This document shows positions 7,261 through 15,554 of a stretch of 32,092 bases of DNA, in pieces. The position numbers and the translations under genes are program-made. A model generated the notes under the pieces. It ran no database searches. It was not told the DNA's origin and saw only the letters and a program-made list of their open reading frames with translations. Every line of letters starts with the position of its first letter. The stretch's first letter is position 1. This DNA is from Erysipelotrichia bacterium (lineage in GTDB: Bacteria; Bacillota_I; Bacilli_A; Erysipelotrichales; Erysipelotrichaceae), in NCBI GenBank assembly GCA_018333955.1, contig JAGXSD010000012.1:1-32092 (forward strand), given 5' to 3'.

Positions 7261-9469
7261 GGAAAGTCCGTGCTATGACTTCTTTCTTTTGAGCTAACGT
7301 TAATCGAGCAAAGTGAACCGCATACCCTGATACACGAATGGTTAAATGAGGATACTTTTCTGGGTTTTCCATCGCATCAATAAGTTTAGCACGATCGAGA
7401 ACATTCACATTAAGATGATGTGCTTTCTGAGAGAAATACCCATCCATCACATTCACTGCGTTTTTAATCTGGGTTGCTTGATCATGTCCTAAAGCTTGTG
7501 GAACGATTGAGAATGTGTTACTCACTCCATCCATGCATACCTCTTCATAAGGAATCTTAGCCACTGAATTAAGCGATGCGAGTGCACCCGATTTATCTCG
7601 TCCATGCATTGGATTTGCTCCAGGAGCAAACGCTTCACCTGCTTTTCTACCATCAGGAGTTGCTCCGGTTTTTTTGCCATAGACCACATTAGACGTTATG
7701 GTGAGTACTGAAAGTGTATGTTTTGCATTTCTATATAATGGATGTAATTTTAAATAAGCGGAGAATCGTGTCACTATATCAACCGCAAGATTATCCACTC
7801 GATCATCATCATTTCCAAAACAAGGGAAATCCCCTTCAATATTGAAGTCAACCGCAATCCCTTCTTCATTACGAATAGGAGTCACCTTCGCATACTTAAT
7901 TGCACTAAGTGAATCCGCAACCACACTTAAACCAGCCACACCAAAGGCCATGAGTCGCTCAACATGAGTATCATGAAGGGCCATTTGCGCTGATTCATAC
8001 GCATATTTATCGTGCATATAATGAATCACATTCATGGTCTGAGTGTATAGTTTCGCAGTTTTTTGAAGGACCTCATCAAACTGTTTCATCACTGTATTAA
8101 AATCAAGAGGTCCATCAGCTAGTTTTTCAACACCTTTAAACATCACTTTGCCACTGATTTCATCAACACCACCATTAATCGCAAGTAATAAAGCTTTTCC
8201 TAAGTTAGTTCGAGCACCAAAATACTGCATGTTTTTACCGATTGTCATTGCGCTCACACAACATGAAATACCATAGTCACACCCAAATAGTGGTCTCATA
8301 AGATCATCATTTTCGTATTGAATAGCCCCTGTTTCAATGGACATACGTGCACAATAAGCTTTGAATGGTGCAGGTAAGGATTCACTCCATAAAATAGTCA
8401 TGTTTGGTTCAGGAGCAGGGCCAAGATTGGTTAAGGTATGTAAATATCTGAAGGAGGTTTTGCTTACTAAGGAGCGTCCATCATTTCCCATACCCCCAAT
8501 GGATTCAGTCACCCAAGTAGGATCTCCCGCAAAGAGTTCATCATATTCAGGAGTACGTAAGTGCCTTACAAGACGAAGTTTCATGATGAACTGATCAATG
8601 AGTTCTTGCGCATGAAGTTCATCAAGCAAGCCATCTTTTAAATCGCGTTCGATATAAATATCAAGGAAAGATGCGGTACGACCTAATGACATCGCTGCCC
8701 CATTACTTTGTTTTACAGCCGCAAGATAAGCGAAATACAACCATTGAACAGCTTCTTTAGCATTTGTGGCTGGCACTGAAACATCAAATCCATATCTAAA
8801 AGCCATTCGCTTTAAATCTTCTAACGCATGAATTTGATTCGCAACTTCTTCTTTTAAGCGGAAGCCTTCTTCATGCGTGATATCAATGGACGCATGGTCT
8901 GTTTTCTTAGCTACGATCAATGCATCAACACCATACAATGCAACACGGCGATAATCTCCAATAATACGTCCTCTTCCATATGCATCAGGCAATCCTGTAA
9001 GTAATCCAGTAGAACGTGCTGTAAGCATCTCTTTGGTATAGACATCAAAGACACCTTGATTATGAGTTTTATTCCAATCTTCAAAAGCCAACTTTAAATG
9101 AGCTGGAACATCTTTTCCATACGTTTTTAAAATTGATTCAACTAAACGATATCCACCATAAGGATTAATGATACGCTTTAGCGGAGCATCACTTTGTAAG
9201 CCTACAATCACTTCATCATCTTGTTTGATAAATCCAGGTTTAAAATGATTCACTCCTGAAACATTTTCTAAATCAATGTCCAAAACACCCAATTTAATCT
9301 CTTGGGCTAATAATGATTCACAGATGGTCCATAGACGTTGCGTCTTGGGCGATATATGGGCTAAGAAGGATTCATCTCCTTCGTAATGAGTTAAGTTTGT
9401 CTGAATAAAGTTTTCTACATCAATGGTGGTTTGCCACTGACCAGAAACGAAATTTCGATGTGCGTCCAA
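7247..9469 (-). CDS. pflB: Formate C-acetyltransferase (pyruvate formate-lyase)
   Basis: 740 residues, full length. It converts pyruvate and CoA to acetyl-CoA and formate under anaerobic conditions. The active-site Cys403-Cys404 pair sits in [32 protein letters not shown] is the conserved substrate-binding region; the radical Gly715 lies in RVSGYAVHF near the C-terminus. No ATG fits: the start is TTG at 9469, 7 nt after a perfect AAGGAGG site. PflA overlaps its 3' end. Likely controlled through the palindrome at 9573-9590. Confidence 0.97.
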   Translation of the reverse strand: MDAHRNFVSGQWQTTIDVENFIQTNLTHYEGDESFLAHISPKTQRLWTICESLLAQEIKLGVLDIDLENVSGVNHFKPGFIKQDDEVIVGLQSDAPLKRIINPYGGYRLVESILKTYGKDVPAHLKLAFEDWNKTHNQGVFDVYTKEMLTARSTGLLTGLPDAYGRGRIIGDYRRVALYGVDALIVAKKTDHASIDITHEEGFRLKEEVANQIHALEDLKRMAFRYGFDVSVPATNAKEAVQWLYFAYLAAVKQSNGAAMSLGRTASFLDIYIERDLKDGLLDELHAQELIDQFIMKLRLVRHLRTPEYDELFAGDPTWVTESIGGMGNDGRSLVSKTSFRYLHTLTNLGPAPEPNMTILWSESLPAPFKAYCARMSIETGAIQYENDDLMRPLFGCDYGISCCVSAMTIGKNMQYFGARTNLGKALLLAINGGVDEISGKVMFKGVEKLADGPLDFNTVMKQFDEVLQKTAKLYTQTMNVIHYMHDKYAYESAQMALHDTHVERLMAFGVAGLSVVADSLSAIKYAKVTPIRNEEGIAVDFNIEGDFPCFGNDDDRVDNLAVDIVTRFSAYLKLHPLYRNAKHTLSVLTITSNVVYGKKTGATPDGRKAGEAFAPGANPMHGRDKSGALASLNSVAKIPYEEVCMDGVSNTFSIVPQALGHDQATQIKNAVNVMDGYFSQKAHHLNVNVLDRAKLIDAMENPEKYPHLTIRVSGYAVHFARLTLAQKKEVIARTFHESV

Positions 9470-9491
9470 CTGGTCTCCTCCTTATGAGATA

Positions 9492-9520
9492 ATCTTATCC
9501 TATCATTGATTAGAAGTTAA
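9492..9520 (-). promoter_or_regulatory. Possible pflB promoter
   Basis: Minus strand: TTAACT (9515-9520), 17-bp spacer, TAAGAT (9492-9497). Both boxes are imperfect, as expected for a promoter needing an activator or relief from a repressor. Confidence 0.4.
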
Positions 9521-9572
9521 CTCTAGCACTTTCGTGATGGTAGCGTTTTCAAGTTGTGTCACTTGATTGATT

Positions 9573-9590
9573 TTGTGATTTCACTCACAA
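9573..9590. promoter_or_regulatory. Rex- or CRP/FNR-like operator upstream of pflB
   Basis: TTGTGA and TCACAA form a perfect 6-bp inverted repeat with a 6-bp centre. It fits the redox sensor Rex consensus (TTGTGAAnnnnTTCACAA) apart from the inner pair, and the CRP-family pattern TGTGA-N6-TCACA perfectly. A second dyad, CAAGT and ACTTG, lies just beside it at 9550-9565. Redox control of pflB by Rex or a CRP/FNR member is well known in Bacillota. Confidence 0.65.
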
Positions 9591-9605
9591 TAACAACTTT
9601 GAACA

Positions 9606-9630
9606 CTTAAAAACCACCGTGAGGTGGTTT
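9606..9630 (-). terminator. Terminator of the alpha-galactoside operon
   Basis: Minus strand: AAACCACC and GGTGGTTT pair over 8 bp with a 4-nt loop; the stem runs into five T. It lies 6 nt after the stop of the DUF2200-like gene. Confidence 0.85.
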
Positions 9631-9636
9631 AACTCG

Positions 9637-9984
9637 TTATTGTGGAAATATCTTCTCTAAAGGTTTCCCCTTTGCGCAATCATCGACAAGCTTATCAAGG
9701 ATTCGAATGTTTCTCATTAAAGGATCTTCAATGGTTTCAACTCGAACGCCACAAATATTTCCTTTCACTAAGTGTGCTAAAGCATTAAGCTTAGGGGCCT
9801 TTTCAAAGAAATCTCTATTTGAGCGATGATCTGATAAAGCTTCCTGCAATGCATGTTCATCATATCCAGTATGCCAATAAATTAACTGATGTAATTCCTC
9901 AACACTTCGCCCCTTCTTCGTCACTTTAGTCACATAGTGGGGATAGATACTCGAAAAAGCCATATCAAAAATTTTGTGATGCAT
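9637..9984 (-). CDS. DUF2200-family protein
   Basis: 115 residues, the full length of the family, soluble. Recognised from the family pattern: YPHYVTKVTKKGRS at the N-terminus, WHTGYDE, FFEKAPKLN, GNICGVRVETIEDPLMRNIR and LDKLVDDCAKGKPLEKIF at the end. Function is unknown; the fold is small and helical and the protein is often a stand-alone gene. Here it is the last gene of the TetR-GPH-GH36 operon, 11 nt after the DUF4177-like gene, with an AGGAGGG ribosome site. A link to sugar use is suggested only by position and the shared terminator. Confidence 0.8.
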   Translation of the reverse strand: MHHKIFDMAFSSIYPHYVTKVTKKGRSVEELHQLIYWHTGYDEHALQEALSDHRSNRDFFEKAPKLNALAHLVKGNICGVRVETIEDPLMRNIRILDKLVDDCAKGKPLEKIFPQ

Positions 9985-9995
9985 AAACCCTCCTT

Positions 9996-10187
9996 TTAAT
10001 ACTCTCTTTCAAATACAAGTTCAATATAATCGGCCAATCCTTGAGCATACAATGCTGGGGCAAACATATGAACAAGTTTATACCCAAGTCGACCTTGTTC
10101 AATGATAATCTGATGGTAGTCTTGAGTTGGAACTTTTCTCATCAATTTATCCTTAAGTTCAATCCTAAAGATTTTATATTCAATCAT
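9996..10187 (-). CDS. Small DUF4177-like protein
   Basis: 63 residues. The pattern MIEYKIFRIELKDKL, then IIEQGRLGYKLVHMFAP, then DYIELVFERE is that of DUF4177 proteins (YKV strand, a GxxGWxLV-like turn, ending in a strand). Function unknown; these are small cytoplasmic alpha/beta proteins. It lies 9 nt after the GT-B-like gene and 11 nt before the DUF2200-like gene, inside the alpha-galactoside operon. Family assignment is by eye and moderately sure; the open frame and spacing make the gene itself convincing. Confidence 0.7.
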   Translation of the reverse strand: MIEYKIFRIELKDKLMRKVPTQDYHQIIIEQGRLGYKLVHMFAPALYAQGLADYIELVFEREY

Positions 10188-10196
10188 AATGTTCTC

Positions 10197-11651
10197 CTAT
10201 TCTTTTATCTTACCACAACTTTGGATAGCCTTATAGGCACCATGATATAGCTTTTGGTTATGCAGTTCAAGAATACGCTCATTCATCTGTCTTAATGCAG
10301 TATTATCTTCGAGTAAATATTTCATCATTTGATTCGCACTCTCAATGCTATCACATTCCATACTTCCATCACCAAGTTCACTACTATGAATCGCTCCCCA
10401 CATTTCATGACCCCCTACTCGTTTCACGAAACATTTAGGAATTGGATAAAAAGATAGTTCACTTGGTTTAGTCACTAAGATATCACTTTCACGCATTAAG
10501 ATATTGGTGGAATATACCGCTTCCATAATATCTTCATGATAGAATAGATGGATTCCTTTAATGTGATCGTTGTTTGCTTCTTTAACACAATCCAGTGTAG
10601 AACTCCAAGCTTGATGTAACGTTGGTTTCATTTCATTAAGTTGAGGTATATCTTTAAATAACTGAGTGAGAACATGATGATGATCTCCCACATTAATAAA
10701 CAAAACTACTTCTTCACTTTGAATCTTTGGAAGCAACTCTTGAATCATCTTCGCATAGAAATGCCCTTGAGCTCCAGCACCACCAATGGTCATCAAGATT
10801 CTTTTAGCCCTTTTATCATTGATTCGATTAAGACGACGCATTGAATCATGAACTAAGTTTTCCACGAGCTCATGATCGACATAATGGCCACAGAACGTAA
10901 TATCCTCATCTTTCATTGGTTTTAGAATCTTGTTTCCATCAAATCCTCTAAGTAATTTATACCCGATGGTTGCCGAATAGGTTTGAGTGGTATGAATACT
11001 CCCCTGTGCAAGATGAAGAGCCATTGGCCAATTATCAGGGATTACATTCACAACTTTCTTGATTCCTGCATGAATGGCTGCTTGAGCTGGCCAGACGTGG
11101 GTCGCAATAAAAGGAATATTTGGATCTAAATCATGGTAGATGGGAGTAAAACATGTACTCATCACTTGATCACTTGCGTTATACGATAGTTTCTTAAATC
11201 CTTCATAGTTAAGAGGTTCCCAATAGAAACGGTTAAATACACTGTATTTTTGTGACCATCTTGAACCTAATGAATACAATGAATTTAGATGAGTGATTAT
11301 CTTTGCGCCTGTGGTGGATTTAAACGAAGGTAAATCAAACCAATATGGTGTGTATCCACTAGCTCTTGCACATGAAGCTAGGGCTAAAGAGATACGATAA
11401 TGGCCATATCCCATACGAATATTACCAATGATAATCGGATTAGTTTGTTTAGCTTCCCACTGACACTCACCTTCCTCAAGAAGATAAATACCAAGTGCAG
11501 GCGTGAGTAAGGCATGTGGTGTTTCTTTTAAATGATAAATAGTATGTAAGTCATTTCCATATTTTTTAAGATATTTCTTCTTTTGATTAAGAGCTTTCTT
11601 GATAACAGTTTGTTTAATTGGATTATCAAAGATTTTAAATGGTTCATTCAT
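10197..11651 (-). CDS. GT-B-type glycosyltransferase-like protein of unknown substrate
   Basis: 484 residues, no membrane segment. Two features recall MurG/MGDG-synthase-like GT28 enzymes: an N-terminal NIRMGYGHYRISLALA (77-92), where such enzymes have a Gly-rich GGGH acceptor/phosphate loop, and a C-terminal DILVTKPSELSFY (390-402), like their donor-binding TKPGG segment, followed by RVGGHEMWGA. A central LMTIGGAGAQGHFY resembles the Rossmann start of the donor domain. Family and substrate are not recognised. It overlaps the GH36 gene by 8 nt, so it is made together with an alpha-galactosidase. Possible roles are alpha-galactosyl glycolipid synthesis, glycan remodelling or nucleotide-sugar metabolism; none is shown by the sequence. 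Confidence 0.75.
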   Translation of the reverse strand: MNEPFKIFDNPIKQTVIKKALNQKKKYLKKYGNDLHTIYHLKETPHALLTPALGIYLLEEGECQWEAKQTNPIIIGNIRMGYGHYRISLALASCARASGYTPYWFDLPSFKSTTGAKIITHLNSLYSLGSRWSQKYSVFNRFYWEPLNYEGFKKLSYNASDQVMSTCFTPIYHDLDPNIPFIATHVWPAQAAIHAGIKKVVNVIPDNWPMALHLAQGSIHTTQTYSATIGYKLLRGFDGNKILKPMKDEDITFCGHYVDHELVENLVHDSMRRLNRINDKRAKRILMTIGGAGAQGHFYAKMIQELLPKIQSEEVVLFINVGDHHHVLTQLFKDIPQLNEMKPTLHQAWSSTLDCVKEANNDHIKGIHLFYHEDIMEAVYSTNILMRESDILVTKPSELSFYPIPKCFVKRVGGHEMWGAIHSSELGDGSMECDSIESANQMMKYLLEDNTALRQMNERILELHNQKLYHGAYKAIQSCGKIKE

Positions 11652-13365
11652 GATTGTTCACACTTCGACTTTCATAAGGTTGGAGTAAAATACTTTGATT
11701 TCTAAATGGTTTTGCTTCTGTATTAATCCACCATGTTTGTGGCTGATGATTGAACATAATCATGAGTCGATAGACTCCTTTCTCAATACAATCTATGCTT
11801 TTAATTGTAATCTCATCATGATTCATACAAAACTCAAACAACTTAAGTTGTGACTCATCATATTCACGTATATCATCGGATGTGAAGAGCAAACCATGAG
11901 TCAACTTATTAATGATGGCCAAGGTATGTTTCTGAGTTTTCGACAACACATTTCCTTGTGTTCGAAGTATAAAGACATCAGGATCATTAAGAAAGAAACG
12001 ACCATGAAGTGGAGCTCTTGAGATTGCGTTATTAATTGCATGATAAGTTGAAATTCGCTCACGATGCATAAATTTCATAAACCATTTATCGTTATAATCA
12101 AGTCCTACATCGCATCCAATACGACAATAATCAACAAGACCAAAGGCACTCGCAAGTGGAACACCACATCCTAAAATCAGTTTATCTCCCACACATGATC
12201 GTAGGAAAACCATCGTTTCATGCATGAGTTGTCCACGTGATTTTGTGGAAGTAGGATACAAGCAAGCTGCATAAAGAAAATCAAGTTTGACCATATCATA
12301 GCCCCATTCATCAAGCATGACACGAAAGACATGACGCAGGTAATCTTGGACTTCCAAATTTTGCATATCTAAAATCGCAAAACCTCCCCAATTACCTCCT
12401 CCGAGCCTAAGATTTTGGTGTTCATCATGAAGAAACCACTCTGGATGAAGTGTGACAAGCTTTGAATCAAGTTGACTGACACAGGGAGCAAGCCATATTC
12501 CTGCTTTAAATCCCAACTGATGGATCTCATCCGCAATCATCTTTAGTCCCCGAGGAAACTTAACTTCATCTATGTCCAACCAATCCCCAATCTTACGTTG
12601 ATATCCATCATCGATTTGAATGAGGTTAATCATCGCATGAGATTCCTTCAATGCTTTGGCATTCTCATGAATAATCGTTTCATTAATGTTTTGGTAATGA
12701 TAATACCAACTTGTCCAGCCTGTCACTTGTTCGTGTGTTTTTAGCTTCACATCCATGACTTTCGCATATTCATCAAAGACTTCGAATTCATGACCTTCCA
12801 GTTTAATCACATCAAAAATGATTGTCGGTTTTTCGATATGAATATCTTTATTATCTTTTGTAATGACCCACAAATTAGATTGATGATTGTACTCAAAAAT
12901 AGTAAATCCAGTGGTTTCATTGCATGAAGCAAGCAAGGTAACATGATTAGCTTCTTTTAAAGATACATAGGTAAACCCATGAAACTTTCCTTTTCCATGT
13001 TTAAAAGGATGAATAAGTGTATCCCCATACTTATCAAATTGATACTTAGAAACCAAAGGCTTTGCATACTTCGACAAATAAGGCATCTTATCTTTCACAA
13101 ATAAAGGTTGGGTATCTGTCCAAGATTGATACCCATTAAAGGTCATGGCAGTATTTTGATTCACTTGATGTTTAAAAGTGAATGAAGTCTCTTTCATCAC
13201 AATATCGGTTTTTGGATGAAGTATCCATTGATATCGTTCTCCAAAAGGATGTGGACTTTTTCTAAATTCAAGAAAGGCTGATTCATGGTTTAAAGATGAG
13301 TGGAGTTCAATGATTTCATCTTTAACCATAATATGACATTTGAATTCATCATGCTTCCACATCAT
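11644..13365 (-). CDS. Alpha-galactosidase, GH36-like (clan GH-D)
   Basis: 573 residues, cytoplasmic, no signal peptide; shorter than the common 700-plus residue GH36 enzymes, mainly in the N-terminal beta domain. The barrel begins at TGWTSWYYHY (215-224). IQIDDGYQ (249-256) is the substrate-binding Asp-Asp; the nucleophile is Asp362 in YDMVKLDF and the acid/base is Asp419 in CRIGCDV. It hydrolyses terminal alpha-galactosides such as melibiose or raffinose, or a related alpha-glycoside. Its ATG overlaps the GPH transporter stop (ATGA), so uptake and hydrolysis are coupled, and the divergent galactokinase would use the released galactose. GH27 or GH31 are less likely. Confidence 0.92.
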   Translation of the reverse strand: MMWKHDEFKCHIMVKDEIIELHSSLNHESAFLEFRKSPHPFGERYQWILHPKTDIVMKETSFTFKHQVNQNTAMTFNGYQSWTDTQPLFVKDKMPYLSKYAKPLVSKYQFDKYGDTLIHPFKHGKGKFHGFTYVSLKEANHVTLLASCNETTGFTIFEYNHQSNLWVITKDNKDIHIEKPTIIFDVIKLEGHEFEVFDEYAKVMDVKLKTHEQVTGWTSWYYHYQNINETIIHENAKALKESHAMINLIQIDDGYQRKIGDWLDIDEVKFPRGLKMIADEIHQLGFKAGIWLAPCVSQLDSKLVTLHPEWFLHDEHQNLRLGGGNWGGFAILDMQNLEVQDYLRHVFRVMLDEWGYDMVKLDFLYAACLYPTSTKSRGQLMHETMVFLRSCVGDKLILGCGVPLASAFGLVDYCRIGCDVGLDYNDKWFMKFMHRERISTYHAINNAISRAPLHGRFFLNDPDVFILRTQGNVLSKTQKHTLAIINKLTHGLLFTSDDIREYDESQLKLFEFCMNHDEITIKSIDCIEKGVYRLMIMFNHQPQTWWINTEAKPFRNQSILLQPYESRSVNNHE

Positions 13366-14729
13366 TGTGATTGCCTTTCGTTATGGGTAATAACACTTTG
13401 AATTTCTTTCTCTTTATAGAATAATAACAACACTAATCCAAAGAAACAGAATATCGCCGCTGCGATGGCAGTGAGTCGAATGCCGAGTTCATTTGAACCA
13501 TTTCTTTCAATGAGAAGTAGTGCACTAATCACAAGCATTGAAATCATTTGTCCCATTTTAGACATAAAGGTTCTTGTACCAAAAAACATCGCTTCGCGTC
13601 GCACACCAGTTTTAATCGCATCATATTGAGCGATATCAGCCACCATGGCGTTAGGTAAGATACCAAACACAGCCATCGGAAACATCCCCAGTCCCACTAA
13701 GATATACGCTTGAGTCAATGTCACTATTGGCAATGTTCCTAAAAAAGCACCGAATGCATACGTCATGATAAAGAGAATGAATGCCACAATCATAAGGGCT
13801 TTCTTACCGAATTTAGTTGAGAGTAAGTTGACAGGGACATAGAAGATAAACGATCCTAAACCTAGTAAGACAAGCAGTGTTCCAGTCGTATCTTCTGGAA
13901 GCGATAATAAGATGGTTACATAATATATAAGTGCACTTTGAAAGATGGTAATCGCCACCCAATACACTAAATCAGAAAAGACGAAGATTGAAAAAAATGA
14001 ATTTTTAAAGGTGGCTTTAATCGAATCCATCATTTTAATGGTGGAAGGAACCGCTTGGGTATATTTCTTTTCATCAATGAAAATCACTGGAATGTAAAGA
14101 AAGATTAAACCAATAAATGACAAGATTGCGAATGCTAATCTCATCGCACTGACATTATCATATCCTAATGATTCAAAAGTTCCCCACAATAGCGGAGCTT
14201 GTGATGCGATCGCAAATCCTAAAAACCAGGTAATTGAGATATAGGTTGAAAGGTTGAGTCTTTCTTTAGGTGTTCGTCCCAATTCACTTAATAATGCGAA
14301 AAATGGTGTGACATACATGGTAAGGAACAAATAGAATAATAGAAGATTGATTGTTAACACCAAAACATTCCACCAACTCGATGCTGCGAAAGGATGAAAG
14401 AATACGAGTAGTGTAAAGAGTGCGAAAGGTAATGCCGAGCGTTGCATAAATGAAATTCGACGTCCTCGTTTATGTTGACTTTGATCACTTAAGGTCGCAA
14501 TCCAAGGGTCGGTGATCGCATCGAAGAAACGACCAAGCATCATGATAAGACCAATGATGGTTAAAAACCCAAAAAACTGCACTTGAGGTATACTGACTGG
14601 AATACCCGAAATATTGGTTGGAATGTAGTAGAAGATAAGATAGGTTGCGACAATTCCGGATAGTAATGACCATCCAAGTTGTCCTAATGCGTAAGCAAGT
14701 TGAATGCGGCCGGGTAATTTCTGCTTCAT
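13362..14729 (-). CDS. GPH-family sugar:cation symporter (MelB-like)
   Basis: 455 residues with about 12 membrane segments. The family motif after segment 2, GRFFDAITDPWIATLSDQ followed by KRGRRISFM, is that of glycoside-pentoside-hexuronide:cation symporters such as MelB. It probably imports the galactoside cleaved by the GH36 enzyme, using Na+ or H+. It overlaps tetR upstream and GH36 downstream by 4 nt each (ATGA), so all three are one translation-coupled unit. A GAGGC-type ribosome site lies just before the ATG. The sugar is inferred from context. Confidence 0.92.
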   Translation of the reverse strand: MKQKLPGRIQLAYALGQLGWSLLSGIVATYLIFYYIPTNISGIPVSIPQVQFFGFLTIIGLIMMLGRFFDAITDPWIATLSDQSQHKRGRRISFMQRSALPFALFTLLVFFHPFAASSWWNVLVLTINLLLFYLFLTMYVTPFFALLSELGRTPKERLNLSTYISITWFLGFAIASQAPLLWGTFESLGYDNVSAMRLAFAILSFIGLIFLYIPVIFIDEKKYTQAVPSTIKMMDSIKATFKNSFFSIFVFSDLVYWVAITIFQSALIYYVTILLSLPEDTTGTLLVLLGLGSFIFYVPVNLLSTKFGKKALMIVAFILFIMTYAFGAFLGTLPIVTLTQAYILVGLGMFPMAVFGILPNAMVADIAQYDAIKTGVRREAMFFGTRTFMSKMGQMISMLVISALLLIERNGSNELGIRLTAIAAAIFCFFGLVLLLFYKEKEIQSVITHNERQSQ

Positions 14730-15406
14730 AGAGCCTCCTTGTGTTGATGCGAACTGCCTATGTAAGACTTAATCATATCGATAACACAATCTAGTTGTGC
14801 TTGTTCCAAACCAGTGTCATCACTTCTTAAGATATGTCCTCGAAGGACTAATTTAGCGATGAGACTCATAAGTTGATGGGTCATGGTTAAATAGAGTAAC
14901 TCTGCATCAATATTCCTTTTAATGCTTCCATCTTGTTTCCCCTTTTCAATCATGCCAATCATGAGTGGTTTAAAGAATAGTACTTTCTCTTCATAGTCTT
15001 CAAGTAAGCTTTGATCGAGTTGATGGGTGATCACATAATTATCAAACTGTTCAAGAAATCGAAACAAATAAGGCTTATCTAAATAAAAAGACTTAAACAA
15101 GTTCAACATAAAAGTTACTTGTTCAAGTCCTGAGAGTGCCTTGAAATGTGATGGAAATGATTGATGGGTATCATGCGCAATCTGCTCCCATAGTAAGGAA
15201 GCTGTGGCCACCACCAAATGATGTTTTGACTCAAAGTATCGAAATGCACTGGCGACGCCCAGTGAAGACGCCTCCGCAACATCATTAAACGTAGTTGATT
15301 CAATGCCATTGGCGCAAAACAAATCTAAAGCATGTTGGATCATCTTGCTTTTACGAACTTGCTTTTGCCTTTTTAAGGTTTGAGTTGACGCTTTAAGTTG
15401 ATTCAT
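14726..15406 (-). CDS. TetR-family regulator of the galactoside cluster
   Basis: 226 residues. The N-terminal helix-turn-helix occupies about residues 18-65 (KSKMIQHALDLFCANGIES, TTFNDVAEASSLGVASAFRYFESK). The rest is a helical ligand domain without a recognised subfamily. It is first in the operon with the transporter and GH36 gene and reads away from galactokinase. Perfect or near-perfect palindromes with the same TGATA and TATCA ends lie at both promoters (15426-15442 and 15531-15541), so autorepression plus control of galK is likely. The ligand is probably a galactoside or sugar phosphate, by context only. The ribosome site is weak (AGG). Confidence 0.92.
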   Translation of the reverse strand: MNQLKASTQTLKRQKQVRKSKMIQHALDLFCANGIESTTFNDVAEASSLGVASAFRYFESKHHLVVATASLLWEQIAHDTHQSFPSHFKALSGLEQVTFMLNLFKSFYLDKPYLFRFLEQFDNYVITHQLDQSLLEDYEEKVLFFKPLMIGMIEKGKQDGSIKRNIDAELLYLTMTHQLMSLIAKLVLRGHILRSDDTGLEQAQLDCVIDMIKSYIGSSHQHKEAL

Positions 15407-15425
15407 GATGTGACCTGTGTTAAAT

Positions 15426-15442
15426 TGATAGTATAACTATCA
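15426..15442. promoter_or_regulatory. Operator 1 of the TetR regulator
   Basis: Perfect palindrome: TGATAGT, ATA, ACTATCA. It lies just downstream of the tetR -10 box, covering roughly +5 to +20 of the tetR operon transcript. Confidence 0.7.
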
Positions 15443-15453
15443 TCTTTAATTCT

Positions 15454-15481
15454 ATTATAGCATTACCCCAAAATTAGGCAA
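15454..15481 (-). promoter_or_regulatory. Promoter of the tetR-GPH-GH36 operon
   Basis: Minus strand: perfect TATAAT at 15454-15459 with TTGCCT at 15476-15481, 16 bp apart. The palindrome at 15426-15442 lies just downstream. Confidence 0.6.
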
Positions 15482-15502
15482 GATAATCTTAACTGAATTT
15501 TC

Positions 15503-15541
15503 TATCTTTACGTCTTAACACAATTTATAATGATACTATCA
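15503..15541 (+). promoter_or_regulatory. galK promoter with operator 2
   Basis: Perfect TATAAT at 15526-15531 with a poor -35 region 17 bp upstream (TATCTT, 15503-15508). TGATACTATCA (15531-15541), an 11-bp palindrome with the same ends as operator 1, overlaps the last -10 base and covers the start point. This layout suits repression. Confidence 0.6.
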
Positions 15542-15554
15542 ACAGGGGATCAAT

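Noticed and set aside
8361-8594. Plus-strand frame within pflB
   Set aside because: Antisense shadow of a highly conserved gene, with no start signals.
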